Positions 1 to 7,696 of a DNA stretch of 64,000 nt are shown here, piece after piece; position 1 is the first letter of the stretch, and each line of letters begins with the position of its first letter. This stretch comes from Cyclobacteriaceae bacterium (lineage in GTDB: Bacteria > Bacteroidota > Bacteroidia > Cytophagales > Cyclobacteriaceae). The position numbers and the translations under genes are program-made. The DNA is taken from contig JAHBUE010000004.1 of NCBI GenBank assembly GCA_019638235.1, forward strand, positions 1 to 64,000. Direction: 5' to 3'. Under the pieces are notes generated by a model that saw nothing but the letters and a program-made list of their open reading frames with translations, was not told where the DNA came from and ran no database searches.

Positions 1-38
1 GTGTCGTCTTTTAAGCTGCCGCATAACTCGTTTATACC

Positions 39-97
39 CCTCACAAAACTGCGCCAATCCAACCGCTTTACGTTGGCTTTGCGCCATAAGCGTGAGG
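39..97. repeat. nested imperfect inverted repeats beside the integrase remnant
   Basis: An outer pair, CCTCAC (39-44) with GTGAGG (92-97), encloses an inner pair, CCAAC (59-63) with GTTGG (72-76), leaving an 8-base loop. The segment lies just downstream of a decayed tyrosine recombinase. Folded recombination sites have this general shape, but I could not match consensus core sites, so the role is open. No gene is visible in 1-127. Confidence 0.35.
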
Positions 98-127
98 CTT
101 ATTTTGATACAAAAATAGTTTTTTCTG

Positions 128-264
128 TCACAAATCATCAAAAGGGCTTTTAATGTTTTGAAGACTTTTGGTGCTTACATGGGTGTATATTTCGGTAGTT
201 TTGCTGCTATTGTGCCCTAAAAGTTCCTGTATATACCGCAAGTCTGTCGCAGGTGTGTGGCATA
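128..264 (-). pseudogene. tyrosine recombinase (phage/XerC-like integrase), C-terminal remnant
   Basis: Reading the minus strand to the stop at 130-128 gives DLRYIQELLGHNSSKTTEIY followed by THVSTKSLQNIKSPFDDL. This is the C-terminal part of a tyrosine recombinase, including the LLGH region and the catalytic tyrosine in EIYTHV. Just upstream (250-264) the words YATHL are in another frame, and the few residues that normally separate them from TDLRY are missing. The gene therefore carries a small frame-disrupting deletion. Nothing of the catalytic domain is visible further upstream, where the peroxidase gene begins. This is a dead fragment marking an old mobile-element insertion; the family assignment is firm. 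Confidence 0.8.
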
Positions 265-328
265 GCCAATAATCCGTATTCCATTTTGATTTACCCTGCC
301 AATAGTGTTTTTTTGACAGATAATTGAA

Positions 329-832
329 ATGCTTATGAAAACGCTGATTTTAACTTTATTGGCTATGGCAGTAAACCCGGTAACCTCGGTGTATGATTTT
401 AAAATGAACTCCCTTGATGGCGAAGCGATTGATTTCGCCACGTACAAGGGCAAAACGTTACTCATCGTTAATGTGGCTTCCAAATGTGGTTACACACCAC
501 AATATGCCGATCTGCAAAAACTAAACGAACAGTTTGGCGATAAAGTGGTGATTCTCGGTTTTCCGGCCAATAACTTTGGTGCGCAGGAACCAGGTACTAA
601 CATGGAGATAGCTGAATTCTGTCAGAAAAATTATGGCGTGGAGTTTCAGATGTTTGAAAAAATTTCGGTGAAAGGCGATGACCAGCATCCGTTGTATGCG
701 TTTCTGAAAGAGCAAACCGGGCAGGAGCCAACATGGAATTTTTGTAAATACCTTGTAAAGCCTGACGGCACGGTGAAATTTTTTGCATCGAAAGTAAATC
801 CGTTGGCAAAGGAAATTATTGATGAACTTTAA
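329..832 (+). CDS. glutathione peroxidase-family thiol peroxidase (copy 1)
   Basis: A 167-residue member of the glutathione peroxidase family, which reduces hydroperoxides. Bacterial members with Cys instead of selenocysteine usually draw electrons from thioredoxin. The peroxidatic Cys53 lies in ASKCGYTPQY, the tetrad Gln is Q86 in NNFGAQEPG, and Trp-Asn is in TWNF. Cys98 in the following helix is a plausible resolving cysteine. The N-terminus is hydrophobic (residues 5-19), suggesting export. An ATG two codons downstream (335) is an alternative start. The gene overlaps the next, closely related gene by 11 bp, so the two are probably co-transcribed tandem duplicates. Confidence 0.92.
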   Translation: MLMKTLILTLLAMAVNPVTSVYDFKMNSLDGEAIDFATYKGKTLLIVNVASKCGYTPQYADLQKLNEQFGDKVVILGFPANNFGAQEPGTNMEIAEFCQKNYGVEFQMFEKISVKGDDQHPLYAFLKEQTGQEPTWNFCKYLVKPDGTVKFFASKVNPLAKEIIDEL

Positions 833-1367
833 AGTATTACTTGCTTTCATAGTCCTGGTAGCTGTGGGGATATTCTCTTTTTTAACCGGTCAATCAACCA
901 AAGCGGAGCAAGGTTCCATTTATGATTTTAAAATTTCTTCGTTAGATGGCGAAGTGATTGATTTTGCACAATACAAAGGCAGGAAGTTGCTTATTGTGAA
1001 CACCGCATCGAAGTGTGGCAAAACCCCGCAATATGCCGACTTGCAAAAACTGCACGAACAGCATGGCGATAAAGTTACGGTACTTGGTTTTCCGGCTAAT
1101 AATTTTTTATGGCAGGAGCCGGGTTCAAATAGCGACATAGCCGAATTCTGTGAGCGCAATTATGGCGTAACGTTTCAGATGTTTGAAAAAATTTCGGTGA
1201 AAGGAAAAGACAAGCACCCGTTGTATCAATGGCTGGAAGCCAAAACCGGCAAAATCCCCGACTGGAACTTTGCAAAATATGTAGTGAGCGAAGATGGTGA
1301 AACGGTAACGTTTTTTAAATCGGGAGTAAGGGTGTATGAACAATCATTTATGGAAAGAATTTTTTAA
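822..1367 (+). CDS. glutathione peroxidase-family thiol peroxidase (copy 2)
   Basis: A 181-residue paralogue of the upstream peroxidase; long stretches such as QYADLQKL and FQMFEKISVKG are identical. It keeps the peroxidatic Cys (ASKCGKTPQY), the Gln (FLWQEPG), Trp-Asn (DWNF) and the putative resolving Cys (IAEFC). It has a longer hydrophobic N-terminal segment (about residues 5-24), so membrane-anchored or secreted. The ATG at 822 overlaps the stop of copy 1, implying translational coupling; an in-frame TTG just before it is less likely. The C-terminus (GVRVYEQSFMERIF) differs from copy 1. The pair arose by tandem duplication. Confidence 0.9.
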   Translation: MNFKVLLAFIVLVAVGIFSFLTGQSTKAEQGSIYDFKISSLDGEVIDFAQYKGRKLLIVNTASKCGKTPQYADLQKLHEQHGDKVTVLGFPANNFLWQEPGSNSDIAEFCERNYGVTFQMFEKISVKGKDKHPLYQWLEAKTGKIPDWNFAKYVVSEDGETVTFFKSGVRVYEQSFMERIF

Positions 1368-1408
1368 GCCATCTCTAAAAAGCCCATAACCCCGCGATTG
1401 ATACCTGA

Positions 1409-2206
1409 ATGAAAAAAAAGAAATATCCATTTTACCTGACAGTATGCGCCATTACAAAAAACGAAGGCCCATATTTGCAGGAATGGATTGAGTACCACAA
1501 TATGTTGGGCGTTGAAAAGTTTTATCTGTACGATAACGAAAGTGCAGATAACACACGCGATGTATTGCAGCCGTATATCGACAAGGGTTTGGTGGAATAT
1601 ACGTTTTTTCCGGGTATGAAAATGCAGTTGAAGGCATACAAGGACTGCGTGAAAAAACACAAGCGCGATACCCGGTACATGGCCTTTATAGATATTGACG
1701 AATTTATTGTTCCAATAAAACACAACACCATACCGGATTACTTAGATAGCCTGGGTAAAATTTCGGCTGTGCAGATGAACTGGATTGTTTATGGCAGCGG
1801 TGGTGCAAAAACACGCACGGAGGGATTTGTAATTGAACGCTTCCGCGACCATTCGTTGCCGGATAACCCGTTGAACCATCATATAAAAACAATTGCAAAC
1901 CCGAGGCGGATAGTAACATTCTTTTCGGCACACCGGCCACTCATAATTTTAGGTAAAGTTGTTGATTCAAACGGAAAACGTGTAACGAAGTCGTTCTGGA
2001 AGCGCCCGCCTGTTACCAGCGCGATCAGGGTTAATCATTATGCAATAAAAAGCTATGAAGAATTTCTGGAAAAACGCAGTCGTGGCAGGGCAAGGTTTAA
2101 CCGTATTCGCGGGTTAGACTATTTTGAAAAATATGATAAAAACGAAATTAAAAGCGACCCCATTATGGAAAAGTATGTTGTGGAGTTGAAGAAGTTGATT
2201 CGATAA
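1409..2206 (+). CDS. glycosyltransferase family 92 / GT2-like protein
   Basis: 265 residues. The N-terminus AITKNEGPYLQEWIEYH and the following FYLYDNESADNT are typical of the GT92 (formerly DUF23-like) fold, a GT-A transferase related to family 2. FIDIDEFI carries the metal/nucleotide-sugar binding D-x-D. Such proteins usually add sugars to glycans or surface polysaccharides; donor and acceptor cannot be told from sequence. There is no signal peptide, so it is probably cytosolic. It stands alone between the peroxidases and a secreted protein. Family assignment is good, the substrate unknown. Confidence 0.85.
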   Translation: MKKKKYPFYLTVCAITKNEGPYLQEWIEYHNMLGVEKFYLYDNESADNTRDVLQPYIDKGLVEYTFFPGMKMQLKAYKDCVKKHKRDTRYMAFIDIDEFIVPIKHNTIPDYLDSLGKISAVQMNWIVYGSGGAKTRTEGFVIERFRDHSLPDNPLNHHIKTIANPRRIVTFFSAHRPLIILGKVVDSNGKRVTKSFWKRPPVTSAIRVNHYAIKSYEEFLEKRSRGRARFNRIRGLDYFEKYDKNEIKSDPIMEKYVVELKKLIR

Positions 2207-2288
2207 AGTGGCTGTTAATGTAAATTAACATAACTTAATGGTTTGATAAGCAAATGAAACCCAATGATGTAAACAAGAACCGGGGAAG

Positions 2289-2321
2289 CCGCATAGTCCC
2301 TGCTTGATGGAAACTGTGCGG
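2289..2321. other. possible structured RNA or hairpin, unidentified
   Basis: CCGCATAG (2289-2296) can pair with CTGTGCGG (2314-2321) around a 17-base loop, between the GT92 gene and the next secreted protein. The rest of 2207-2367 shows no gene. I could not match it to a riboswitch class or a group II intron domain V. Confidence 0.25.
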
Positions 2322-2367
2322 GAACAAAAATCCGGAAACACGATTAAAGAATGGTTGAACTTAGAAA

Positions 2368-2895
2368 ATGATTAAAATGAAACAGATAGTTTTTTTGTTG
2401 TTAATTTTTTATAGTAATAACATTATGGCACAATCAGTAAGTGATTTTGATTTTCATATCGGGACATGGCAAACAAAAGTAAAGGTTCTCAAAAGCCCCC
2501 TTTCTGGTTCTGATGTATGGCTTGAATTTGAAGGAACAAGTATTGTAAGCAAAATATGTAGCGGTAAAGCAAATATGGTAGAACTGGATGTGGAAGGAGC
2601 AACAGGAAAAATTGAAGGCGTTAGCTTGAGATTATACAACCCTCAGACAAAAAAATGGAGTTTGAACTATGCCAATATGAGAAATGGTACTTTGGAAGTT
2701 CCTGCTGTCGGTGAATTTAAAAATGGGACTGGTGAGTTTTATAATGAAGATACCTTTAATGGTAAAACGATCCTTGTCCGTTTCATTATTTCCGACATCA
2801 CCGAAAATTCAATCCACTTTGAACAGGCATTTTCTACGGACAACGGAAAATCATGGGAACTCAATTGGATTGCAGATGATATAAGAATAAAGTAA
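2368..2895 (+). CDS. secreted DUF1579/lipocalin-like protein
   Basis: 175 residues with a Sec signal peptide (MKQIVFLLLIFYSNNIMAQ) and a mature part starting SVSDFDFHIGTW. The word DFDFxxGxW is the hallmark of small beta-barrel proteins of the DUF1579/lipocalin-like group. The rest is beta-rich with alternating hydrophobic residues. ATG codons at 2368 and 2377 (MKQ) are both possible. The gene is visibly richer in A/T than its neighbours and is followed by a decayed toxin-antitoxin pair, so it may have arrived by transfer. The function is unknown. Confidence 0.7.
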   Translation: MIKMKQIVFLLLIFYSNNIMAQSVSDFDFHIGTWQTKVKVLKSPLSGSDVWLEFEGTSIVSKICSGKANMVELDVEGATGKIEGVSLRLYNPQTKKWSLNYANMRNGTLEVPAVGEFKNGTGEFYNEDTFNGKTILVRFIISDITENSIHFEQAFSTDNGKSWELNWIADDIRIK

Positions 2896-2903
2896 TAAAA
2901 ATT

Positions 2904-2954
2904 ATCCGTACACGTTTGGTATTCCTTTTTATTTTTTATCGGCTTTAGCTTCAT
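2904..2954 (-). pseudogene. HigA-type antitoxin, N-terminal remnant
   Basis: An ATG at 2954 on the minus strand begins MKLKPIKNKKEYQTCTD, which matches the usual start of HigA antitoxins (MxLKPIKxxxDY). The reading frame loses any resemblance after about 17 codons; the helix-turn-helix domain is absent. It follows the HigB remnant by 4 bases, the usual toxin-first order of higBA. It is non-functional. Confidence 0.65.
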
Positions 2955-2958
2955 ATTT

Positions 2959-3120
2959 TTATTGCTTTTTAAATTTGATGGTTTTAATGTCAATCTTATC
3001 ATACTCCGTGTGTGTTCCAAACCATTTCACCTGAATGGTTTTGAATGAAAATACAATTCGGACTACCAACCTGTATTTATTACCCAATATATTAGAAACA
3101 ATAGGGTTTTTCACGATACC
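2959..3120 (-). pseudogene. HigB-type mRNA interferase toxin, C-terminal remnant
   Basis: The minus strand encodes GNKYRLVVRIVFSFKTIQVK then WFGTHTEYDKIDI before a stop at 2961-2959. This is the C-terminal half of a HigB toxin (RelE-like ribosome-dependent ribonuclease), which typically reads NRYRLxVxI...VRFxGTHxEYDKI. The N-terminal half is gone; menA starts at 3142 where it should be. With the HigA fragment downstream it forms a decayed type II toxin-antitoxin module. Confidence 0.75.
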
Positions 3121-3141
3121 TTAATTATTTTGCACTTGATT

Positions 3142-4041
3142 ATGGAAATCAAAACCTGGATTAGCGCCTTCCGCCTTCGCACACTGCCTTTGGCATTAGC
3201 GTGTATTGGCATGGGTGGGTTTCTGGCGGCTTCGCAACAAGCGTTCCGGTGGGATATTTTCTTGCTGTGTGTATTTACTACCATCTTTCTCCAGATTTTA
3301 TCCAACCTGGCAAACGATTATGGCGACTCCATTCACGGTGCCGACCATGCCGGTCGTAAAGGGCCCAGCCGTGCGGTGCAGTCGGGGGCAATTACTCCCG
3401 AAAAAATGCGGATGGCGTTGTTTCTCTTTATCGGGCTTTGCCTTGCCAGCGGGCTGTGGTTATTATGGACTGCTTTCGGATTTAACTGGAGCGCCTTTTT
3501 GTTCTTTTTTGGGTTAGGGCTTCTTAGCATATTGGCGGCCATTGCCTATACAGTGGGCAAAAAACCGTATGGCTATGCCGGCTTGGGCGATATTTCGGTA
3601 CTCATTTTTTTCGGAGTAGTGGGGGTGATGGGCTCGGTGTATTTGTTTACACACCAAATCGTTCCAACCCAGTTATTACCCGCCCTTAGTTGCGGTTTTT
3701 TTTCAATGGGTGTGCTCAATCTTAACAACATTCGCGATATAGAATCCGACCGCGAGGCCGGTAAATTTTCAATCCCGGTGCGTATCGGGCACGAAAACGC
3801 CATCCGGTATCATTGGTTTTTGATTGTAGGAGGAATAGTTTCTGCAATTGTGTTCACGGTGCTAACCTACCAATCGCCCTGGCAGTTGCTTTTTTTAATT
3901 ACAGGGCCGCTTTTCATAAAAAACGGACTTGTTGTTCAGCAAAAATCATCGGCAGAGCTTGACCCCTACCTGAAGCAATTAGCCCTGTCAACCCTGCTTT
4001 TTGTGTTGCTTTTTGGCATCGGCCTGCTGTTGGCCGCTTAA
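3142..4041 (+). CDS. menA: 1,4-dihydroxy-2-naphthoate polyprenyltransferase
   Basis: 299-residue integral membrane UbiA-superfamily prenyltransferase that joins a polyprenyl chain to dihydroxynaphthoate in menaquinone synthesis. The first Asp-rich motif is NDYGDSIHGAD near residue 60; the second region, NIRDIESDREAGK, lies near residue 200. Eight or nine hydrophobic segments alternate through the protein. ATG at 3142 is preferred over an in-frame TTG at 3130. The quinone it makes would feed the cbb3 and N2O-reducing chains encoded just downstream. Confidence 0.93.
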   Translation: MEIKTWISAFRLRTLPLALACIGMGGFLAASQQAFRWDIFLLCVFTTIFLQILSNLANDYGDSIHGADHAGRKGPSRAVQSGAITPEKMRMALFLFIGLCLASGLWLLWTAFGFNWSAFLFFFGLGLLSILAAIAYTVGKKPYGYAGLGDISVLIFFGVVGVMGSVYLFTHQIVPTQLLPALSCGFFSMGVLNLNNIRDIESDREAGKFSIPVRIGHENAIRYHWFLIVGGIVSAIVFTVLTYQSPWQLLFLITGPLFIKNGLVVQQKSSAELDPYLKQLALSTLLFVLLFGIGLLLAA

Positions 4042-4046
4042 CGAAG

Positions 4047-4062
4047 ACTGACATAAATCAGT
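4047..4062. promoter_or_regulatory. distal Crp/Fnr-like palindrome upstream of usp
   Basis: ACTGA-CATAAA-TCAGT is a perfect 5-bp-arm inverted repeat of the TGA-N6-TCA class. It is centred at 4054.5, 23 bp upstream of the proximal site, so it could be a second regulator site. Near-identical cores occur at 7764, 7659 and 36974. Confidence 0.6.
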
Positions 4063-4069
4063 ATTTAAC

Positions 4070-4114
4070 CGTGACAGCCATCACGTAAAGATTGTATTAT
4101 CAGTGATACTTTTG
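4070..4114 (+). promoter_or_regulatory. usp promoter with proximal Crp/Fnr-like site
   Basis: CGTGA-CAGCCA-TCACG (4070-4085) is a perfect palindrome of the TGA-N6-TCA class. A perfect Bacteroidota -7 element, TACTTTTG, follows at 4107-4114. The palindrome centre (4077.5) is 29.5 bp from the first T of the -7 element, so about -41.5 from the likely start. That is class II activator geometry. There is no good TTTG -33 element, which fits activator dependence. Confidence 0.65.
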
Positions 4115-4138
4115 AGTTGGTAATAAACCCCCAACGTC

Positions 4139-4978
4139 ATGAAAAAAATTTTGGTTCCGTGCGATTTTTCCGAACAAGCGGTTAGCGCTTTTCGGTTCGC
4201 GATTGACCTCGCTGCTCAATCCAAAGGAGAAATTCATTTAGTTAATGTAATAGAAGTTCCGGTGATGCACGATACGGTGCTGATGCCGGTAATGGCGTTT
4301 GAAGAAGCGCTTTTTAAGGAATTGCGCGAGAAGGCCGAGAAGCAATTCAAAAAAATGATTGAAAAACACGTGCCTGAAAAATTGAAGGTAAAAACCCGGG
4401 TTATTTTCGGGCCGGTAAGCCGGATGCTTGCCGATTATATCAAAGAAAATAAGCTTGACCTCGTGGTGATGGGAACCAAAGGTGCGAGCGGGGTTCGCGA
4501 AGTGTTCATCGGGTCGAATGCCGAAAAAATGGTGCGCAATTCTGCCGTTCCGGTAATTGCTGTTAAAAAATATGTGAAGGCGGAATCCATTAAAAACATC
4601 GTGTTCCCCAACACATTAAACACCGAGCGCCAGGAAGATCTTATTACGAAAGTAAAGGCGTTGCAGCATTTCTTCAAAGCTACCTTGCATATTGTTTGGA
4701 TTAACACGCCAACAAACTTCACACGCGATACCGTAACGTATAAGCGCCTTCAGGCATTTGCCAAACGCTTTATGTTAAAGAACTTTACCGTAAACGTGTT
4801 TAACGATCCGTATGAAGAGTCAGGCACGATTAATTTTGCAAACGAGATTGGCGCTGACATGATTGCAATGGGCACACACGGACGCAAGGGGCTTGCGCAT
4901 TTTTTTAGCGGAAGCGTTGCTGAAGACATTGTAAATCATGTAGATTGTCCTATCTGGACATACACAATAAAGAAGTAA
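4139..4978 (+). CDS. tandem-domain universal stress protein UspA family
   Basis: 279 residues holding two Usp domains. Domain 1 (about 1-145) starts MKKILVPCDFSE and has the ATP-binding signature G-x2-G-x9-GS in GTKGASGVREVFIGSNAE. Domain 2 (about 150-279) is more divergent at its start but ends with GTHGRKGLAHFFSGSVAE, the same signature. Usp proteins are cytosolic and often induced at low oxygen or in stationary phase. The gene sits 49 bp upstream of ccoI on the same strand, behind a promoter with two Crp/Fnr-like palindromes, so co-expression with the cbb3 assembly genes is likely. Confidence 0.9.
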   Translation: MKKILVPCDFSEQAVSAFRFAIDLAAQSKGEIHLVNVIEVPVMHDTVLMPVMAFEEALFKELREKAEKQFKKMIEKHVPEKLKVKTRVIFGPVSRMLADYIKENKLDLVVMGTKGASGVREVFIGSNAEKMVRNSAVPVIAVKKYVKAESIKNIVFPNTLNTERQEDLITKVKALQHFFKATLHIVWINTPTNFTRDTVTYKRLQAFAKRFMLKNFTVNVFNDPYEESGTINFANEIGADMIAMGTHGRKGLAHFFSGSVAEDIVNHVDCPIWTYTIKK

Positions 4979-5027
4979 TGCAGTACCTTTAGGCATCTCT
5001 TTAAAGTGCGATTTTTTAACAAGTAAG

Positions 5028-7457
5028 GTGGCCGTTATTCATCAATATTCAGATACGCAACCGTTGGTTGATCAGGACGTGCATTGCTATCACTGCGGTG
5101 AGCGATGCGATGACTTGCTATGGCAGGATGATAAGCCCTTTTGTTGTTATGGCTGCAAAACGGTTTATGAAATTTTGAGCGCCAATGACCTTTGCGAGTA
5201 TTACGACCTTGAAAACAACCCGGGCACATCGCTGCGCCATGTAAGCGATGAAGCATACGTGTACTTAGACGATGCACAGATAAGGAAGAAATTAGTAAGC
5301 TTTGATTCCGAAACATTTGCGCGTGTGCAATTTTATGCTCCGGCCATTCATTGTGTTTCCTGTATCTGGTTGCTCGAAAACCTGCAAAAGCTTACTAGTG
5401 GCATACTTCGTTCGGAAGTGAATTTTGCACGCAAAACAGTAACAATTGATTTTAATCCAACACACATCCGCCTAAGCGAAATTGCACGATTGATTACTTC
5501 AGTGGGTTATGCCCCGAAAATAAACCTGGATGCAGAGAGTAAACAAAAAACCGATGCAGCGGTTTACGATAAAGCATTGGTGTTAAAGCTCTCCATTGCA
5601 GGCTTTTGTTTTGGCAACGTTATGTTGTTCAGTTTCCCGGAGTATCTTGGGCTGGATGCTTCTGACGGACAATTAGGTCATATTTTTTCGTGGCTGAATA
5701 TTTTATTGTCGTTGCCGGTGTTGCTTTACAGTGATGCCGGTTACATGGTTTCGGCATGGAAGAGTTATAAACAACGGCAGATTAATATTGACGTGCCCAT
5801 TGCCGTTGGGTTGATTGCTTTGTTTGTGCGAAGCGTTTGGGATATTGTTTCGGGCTACGGCCCGGGTTACCTTGATTCCTTTACCGGGTTAGTTTTCTTT
5901 TTGCTGATAGGCCGTTGGTTTCAGAATAAAACTTACGAAAGCCTGGCATTCGACAGGGATTTTAAATCGTATTTCCCGTTGGCCATACTGCGAAAAGAAA
6001 AGGAGAATTGGGAACCTGTTGTGGTTTACAATCTTGAAAAAGGCGACCAGGTAAAAGTGCGCAACATGGAAATCATTCCTGCTGATAGTCTTTTATTAGA
6101 TGATGAAGCGTTTATTGATTACAGTTTTGTGACAGGCGAATCGAAACCGGTGCAGGTAAAAAAAGGCGAGTTGATTTATGCCGGTGGTAAATTACTGGGG
6201 CAGCCCGTAACGCTGCTGGTTGAAAACCGCACATCGCAAAGTCATTTAACAAGTTTGTGGAACAACCAGGTGTTTCAAAAACCGGAAGAAAGTAAATACA
6301 AACGTTTAATCGATAAAGCAGCAAAGCGTTTTACATGGGTAATACTTGGTCTTACGGTTGTAGCCGGCACATATTGGTACATGGCCGACCCTTCGCAGGT
6401 TTGGCTGATTATAACGTCTATACTGATAGTAGCCTGCCCGTGTGCGCTGGCACTAACGGCTCCGTTCACGTATGGAAACATGCTTCGCGTGTTTGGAAAA
6501 AATAAACTGTATTTAAAAAATGCTGATGTTATCGAACGGATGGCCAATGTTGATGCGGTAGTGTTTGATAAAACCGGCACGGTAACACACGGCCACAACC
6601 CTGAGATTGTATTTACCGGTCAACTTTCTGCCGAAGAAAAAGGTTGGGTACATACGTTAACGGGTTACTCCACGCATCCGCTAAGTAAATTAATTCACAA
6701 CTACCTCGGCAACAGCCGGGCTAATGTGGTGGAAGAGTTTAAAGAAATTCCGGGTAAAGGTCTGATAGGTGTTGTTTCAGGTGTGCCGGTTCGGATAGGC
6801 TCGGCAGCGTTTACCGGATTTCATGAGCGGTTAGAAGATATGTCATCAACTGTATTTATATCCATCGCGGATGAAGTTCGCGGATATTTTACGGTTCGCA
6901 CTGCCGTGCGAAAAAACATACAAAAAATGTTGGGTCGTTTGGGAGAACGATGTGAGGCGATGCTTTCGGGGGACAGCAGCGCAGATTCTGTGCAGATGGG
7001 TAAATTGTTTCAACCAACGACTCAACTACTTTTTAATCAAAGCCCCCACGATAAACTGCATTATATCAGCAACCTGCAACACCAACATAAACGTGTTATG
7101 ATGTTGGGAGATGGTCTGAACGATTCGGGTGCGTTAAAGCAAGCCGATGTAGGGCTTGCCGTTACTGACGATACGGGCGTATTTACACCGGCCTGCGATG
7201 GAATTTTGCAAGGCGACCGGGTTTCTAACCTTGACACCTTTCTCAACCTGGCTAAATCGGCTACCCGAATAATGAAAGCCGCATTTGTGCTGTCGTTTAC
7301 CTACAATGCCATCGCGTTGAGTTTTGCCGTAACGGGGCACTTAACACCCTTAGTGGCAGCTATATTAATGCCCCTTAGTAGCATTTGTGTGGTAGTGTTT
7401 ACAACCGTAGCCGTAAACCTGGCCGCTAAAAAACAGTTAAGTAAACAGTTCGCGTAG
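5028..7457 (+). CDS. ccoI: cbb3 oxidase-associated copper-transporting P1B-type ATPase
   Basis: 809 residues. An N-terminal Cys-rich metal-binding part (CYHCGERC, CCYGC) is followed by a heavy-metal-associated domain with CVSC (C109, C112). Then come the P-type ATPase landmarks: TGES in the actuator domain, the CPC transport motif in VACPCALAL, DKTGTVTHG with the phosphorylated Asp, and GDGLNDSGAL. This N-terminal layout and the adjacent ccoS mark the FixI/CcoI branch, which moves copper for assembly of cbb3 cytochrome oxidase. The start is a GTG at 5028; no ATG lies before the Cys motifs. The ccoNOP oxidase genes are not in this window. Confidence 0.93.
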   Translation: MAVIHQYSDTQPLVDQDVHCYHCGERCDDLLWQDDKPFCCYGCKTVYEILSANDLCEYYDLENNPGTSLRHVSDEAYVYLDDAQIRKKLVSFDSETFARVQFYAPAIHCVSCIWLLENLQKLTSGILRSEVNFARKTVTIDFNPTHIRLSEIARLITSVGYAPKINLDAESKQKTDAAVYDKALVLKLSIAGFCFGNVMLFSFPEYLGLDASDGQLGHIFSWLNILLSLPVLLYSDAGYMVSAWKSYKQRQINIDVPIAVGLIALFVRSVWDIVSGYGPGYLDSFTGLVFFLLIGRWFQNKTYESLAFDRDFKSYFPLAILRKEKENWEPVVVYNLEKGDQVKVRNMEIIPADSLLLDDEAFIDYSFVTGESKPVQVKKGELIYAGGKLLGQPVTLLVENRTSQSHLTSLWNNQVFQKPEESKYKRLIDKAAKRFTWVILGLTVVAGTYWYMADPSQVWLIITSILIVACPCALALTAPFTYGNMLRVFGKNKLYLKNADVIERMANVDAVVFDKTGTVTHGHNPEIVFTGQLSAEEKGWVHTLTGYSTHPLSKLIHNYLGNSRANVVEEFKEIPGKGLIGVVSGVPVRIGSAAFTGFHERLEDMSSTVFISIADEVRGYFTVRTAVRKNIQKMLGRLGERCEAMLSGDSSADSVQMGKLFQPTTQLLFNQSPHDKLHYISNLQHQHKRVMMLGDGLNDSGALKQADVGLAVTDDTGVFTPACDGILQGDRVSNLDTFLNLAKSATRIMKAAFVLSFTYNAIALSFAVTGHLTPLVAAILMPLSSICVVVFTTVAVNLAAKKQLSKQFA

Positions 7458-7460
7458 CCT

Positions 7461-7646
7461 ATGTTAATCATCATACTGTTAATATCCATCAGCCTCACCA
7501 TTGCCGTTATTTTTTTGCTCATTTTCTATTGGAGCATGAAGAGCGGACAATATGACGATACCTATACGCCCTCTGTGCGGATGCTTTTTGAGGACAAGAA
7601 AAAAGAGAAAAAATCCGCCCCTGAGGATAAGCAGCAGCCGTCCTGA
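7461..7646 (+). CDS. ccoS: cbb3-type cytochrome oxidase assembly protein CcoS
   Basis: 61 residues: one N-terminal transmembrane helix (about residues 2-24), then WSMKSGQYDDTYTPSVRMLF, the signature of CcoS, which is needed to load cofactors into cbb3 oxidase. It starts 3 bases after the ccoI stop, so the two are translationally linked. The charged C-terminal tail (KKKEKKSAPEDKQQ) is typical. Confidence 0.9.
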   Translation: MLIIILLISISLTIAVIFLLIFYWSMKSGQYDDTYTPSVRMLFEDKKKEKKSAPEDKQQPS

Positions 7647-7658
7647 AACTTCCATCGG

Positions 7659-7672
7659 CTGACTTTTGTCAG
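7659..7672. promoter_or_regulatory. Crp/Fnr-like palindrome after ccoS
   Basis: CTGA-CTTTTG-TCAG is an inverted repeat of the TGA-N6-TCA class, nearly the same as the sites at 4047 and 36974. It lies 206 bp upstream of the first nos-cluster gene and upstream of a terminator-like structure, so its target promoter is unclear. Confidence 0.5.
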
Positions 7673-7696
7673 ATAAAATTTTACTGTTCCGATATA

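Noticed and set aside
2240-2360. Possible riboswitch or group II intron domain
   Set aside because: Only one stem is convincing; the domain V GAAA-capped hairpin and riboswitch cores are absent, so it is listed only as an unidentified structure.
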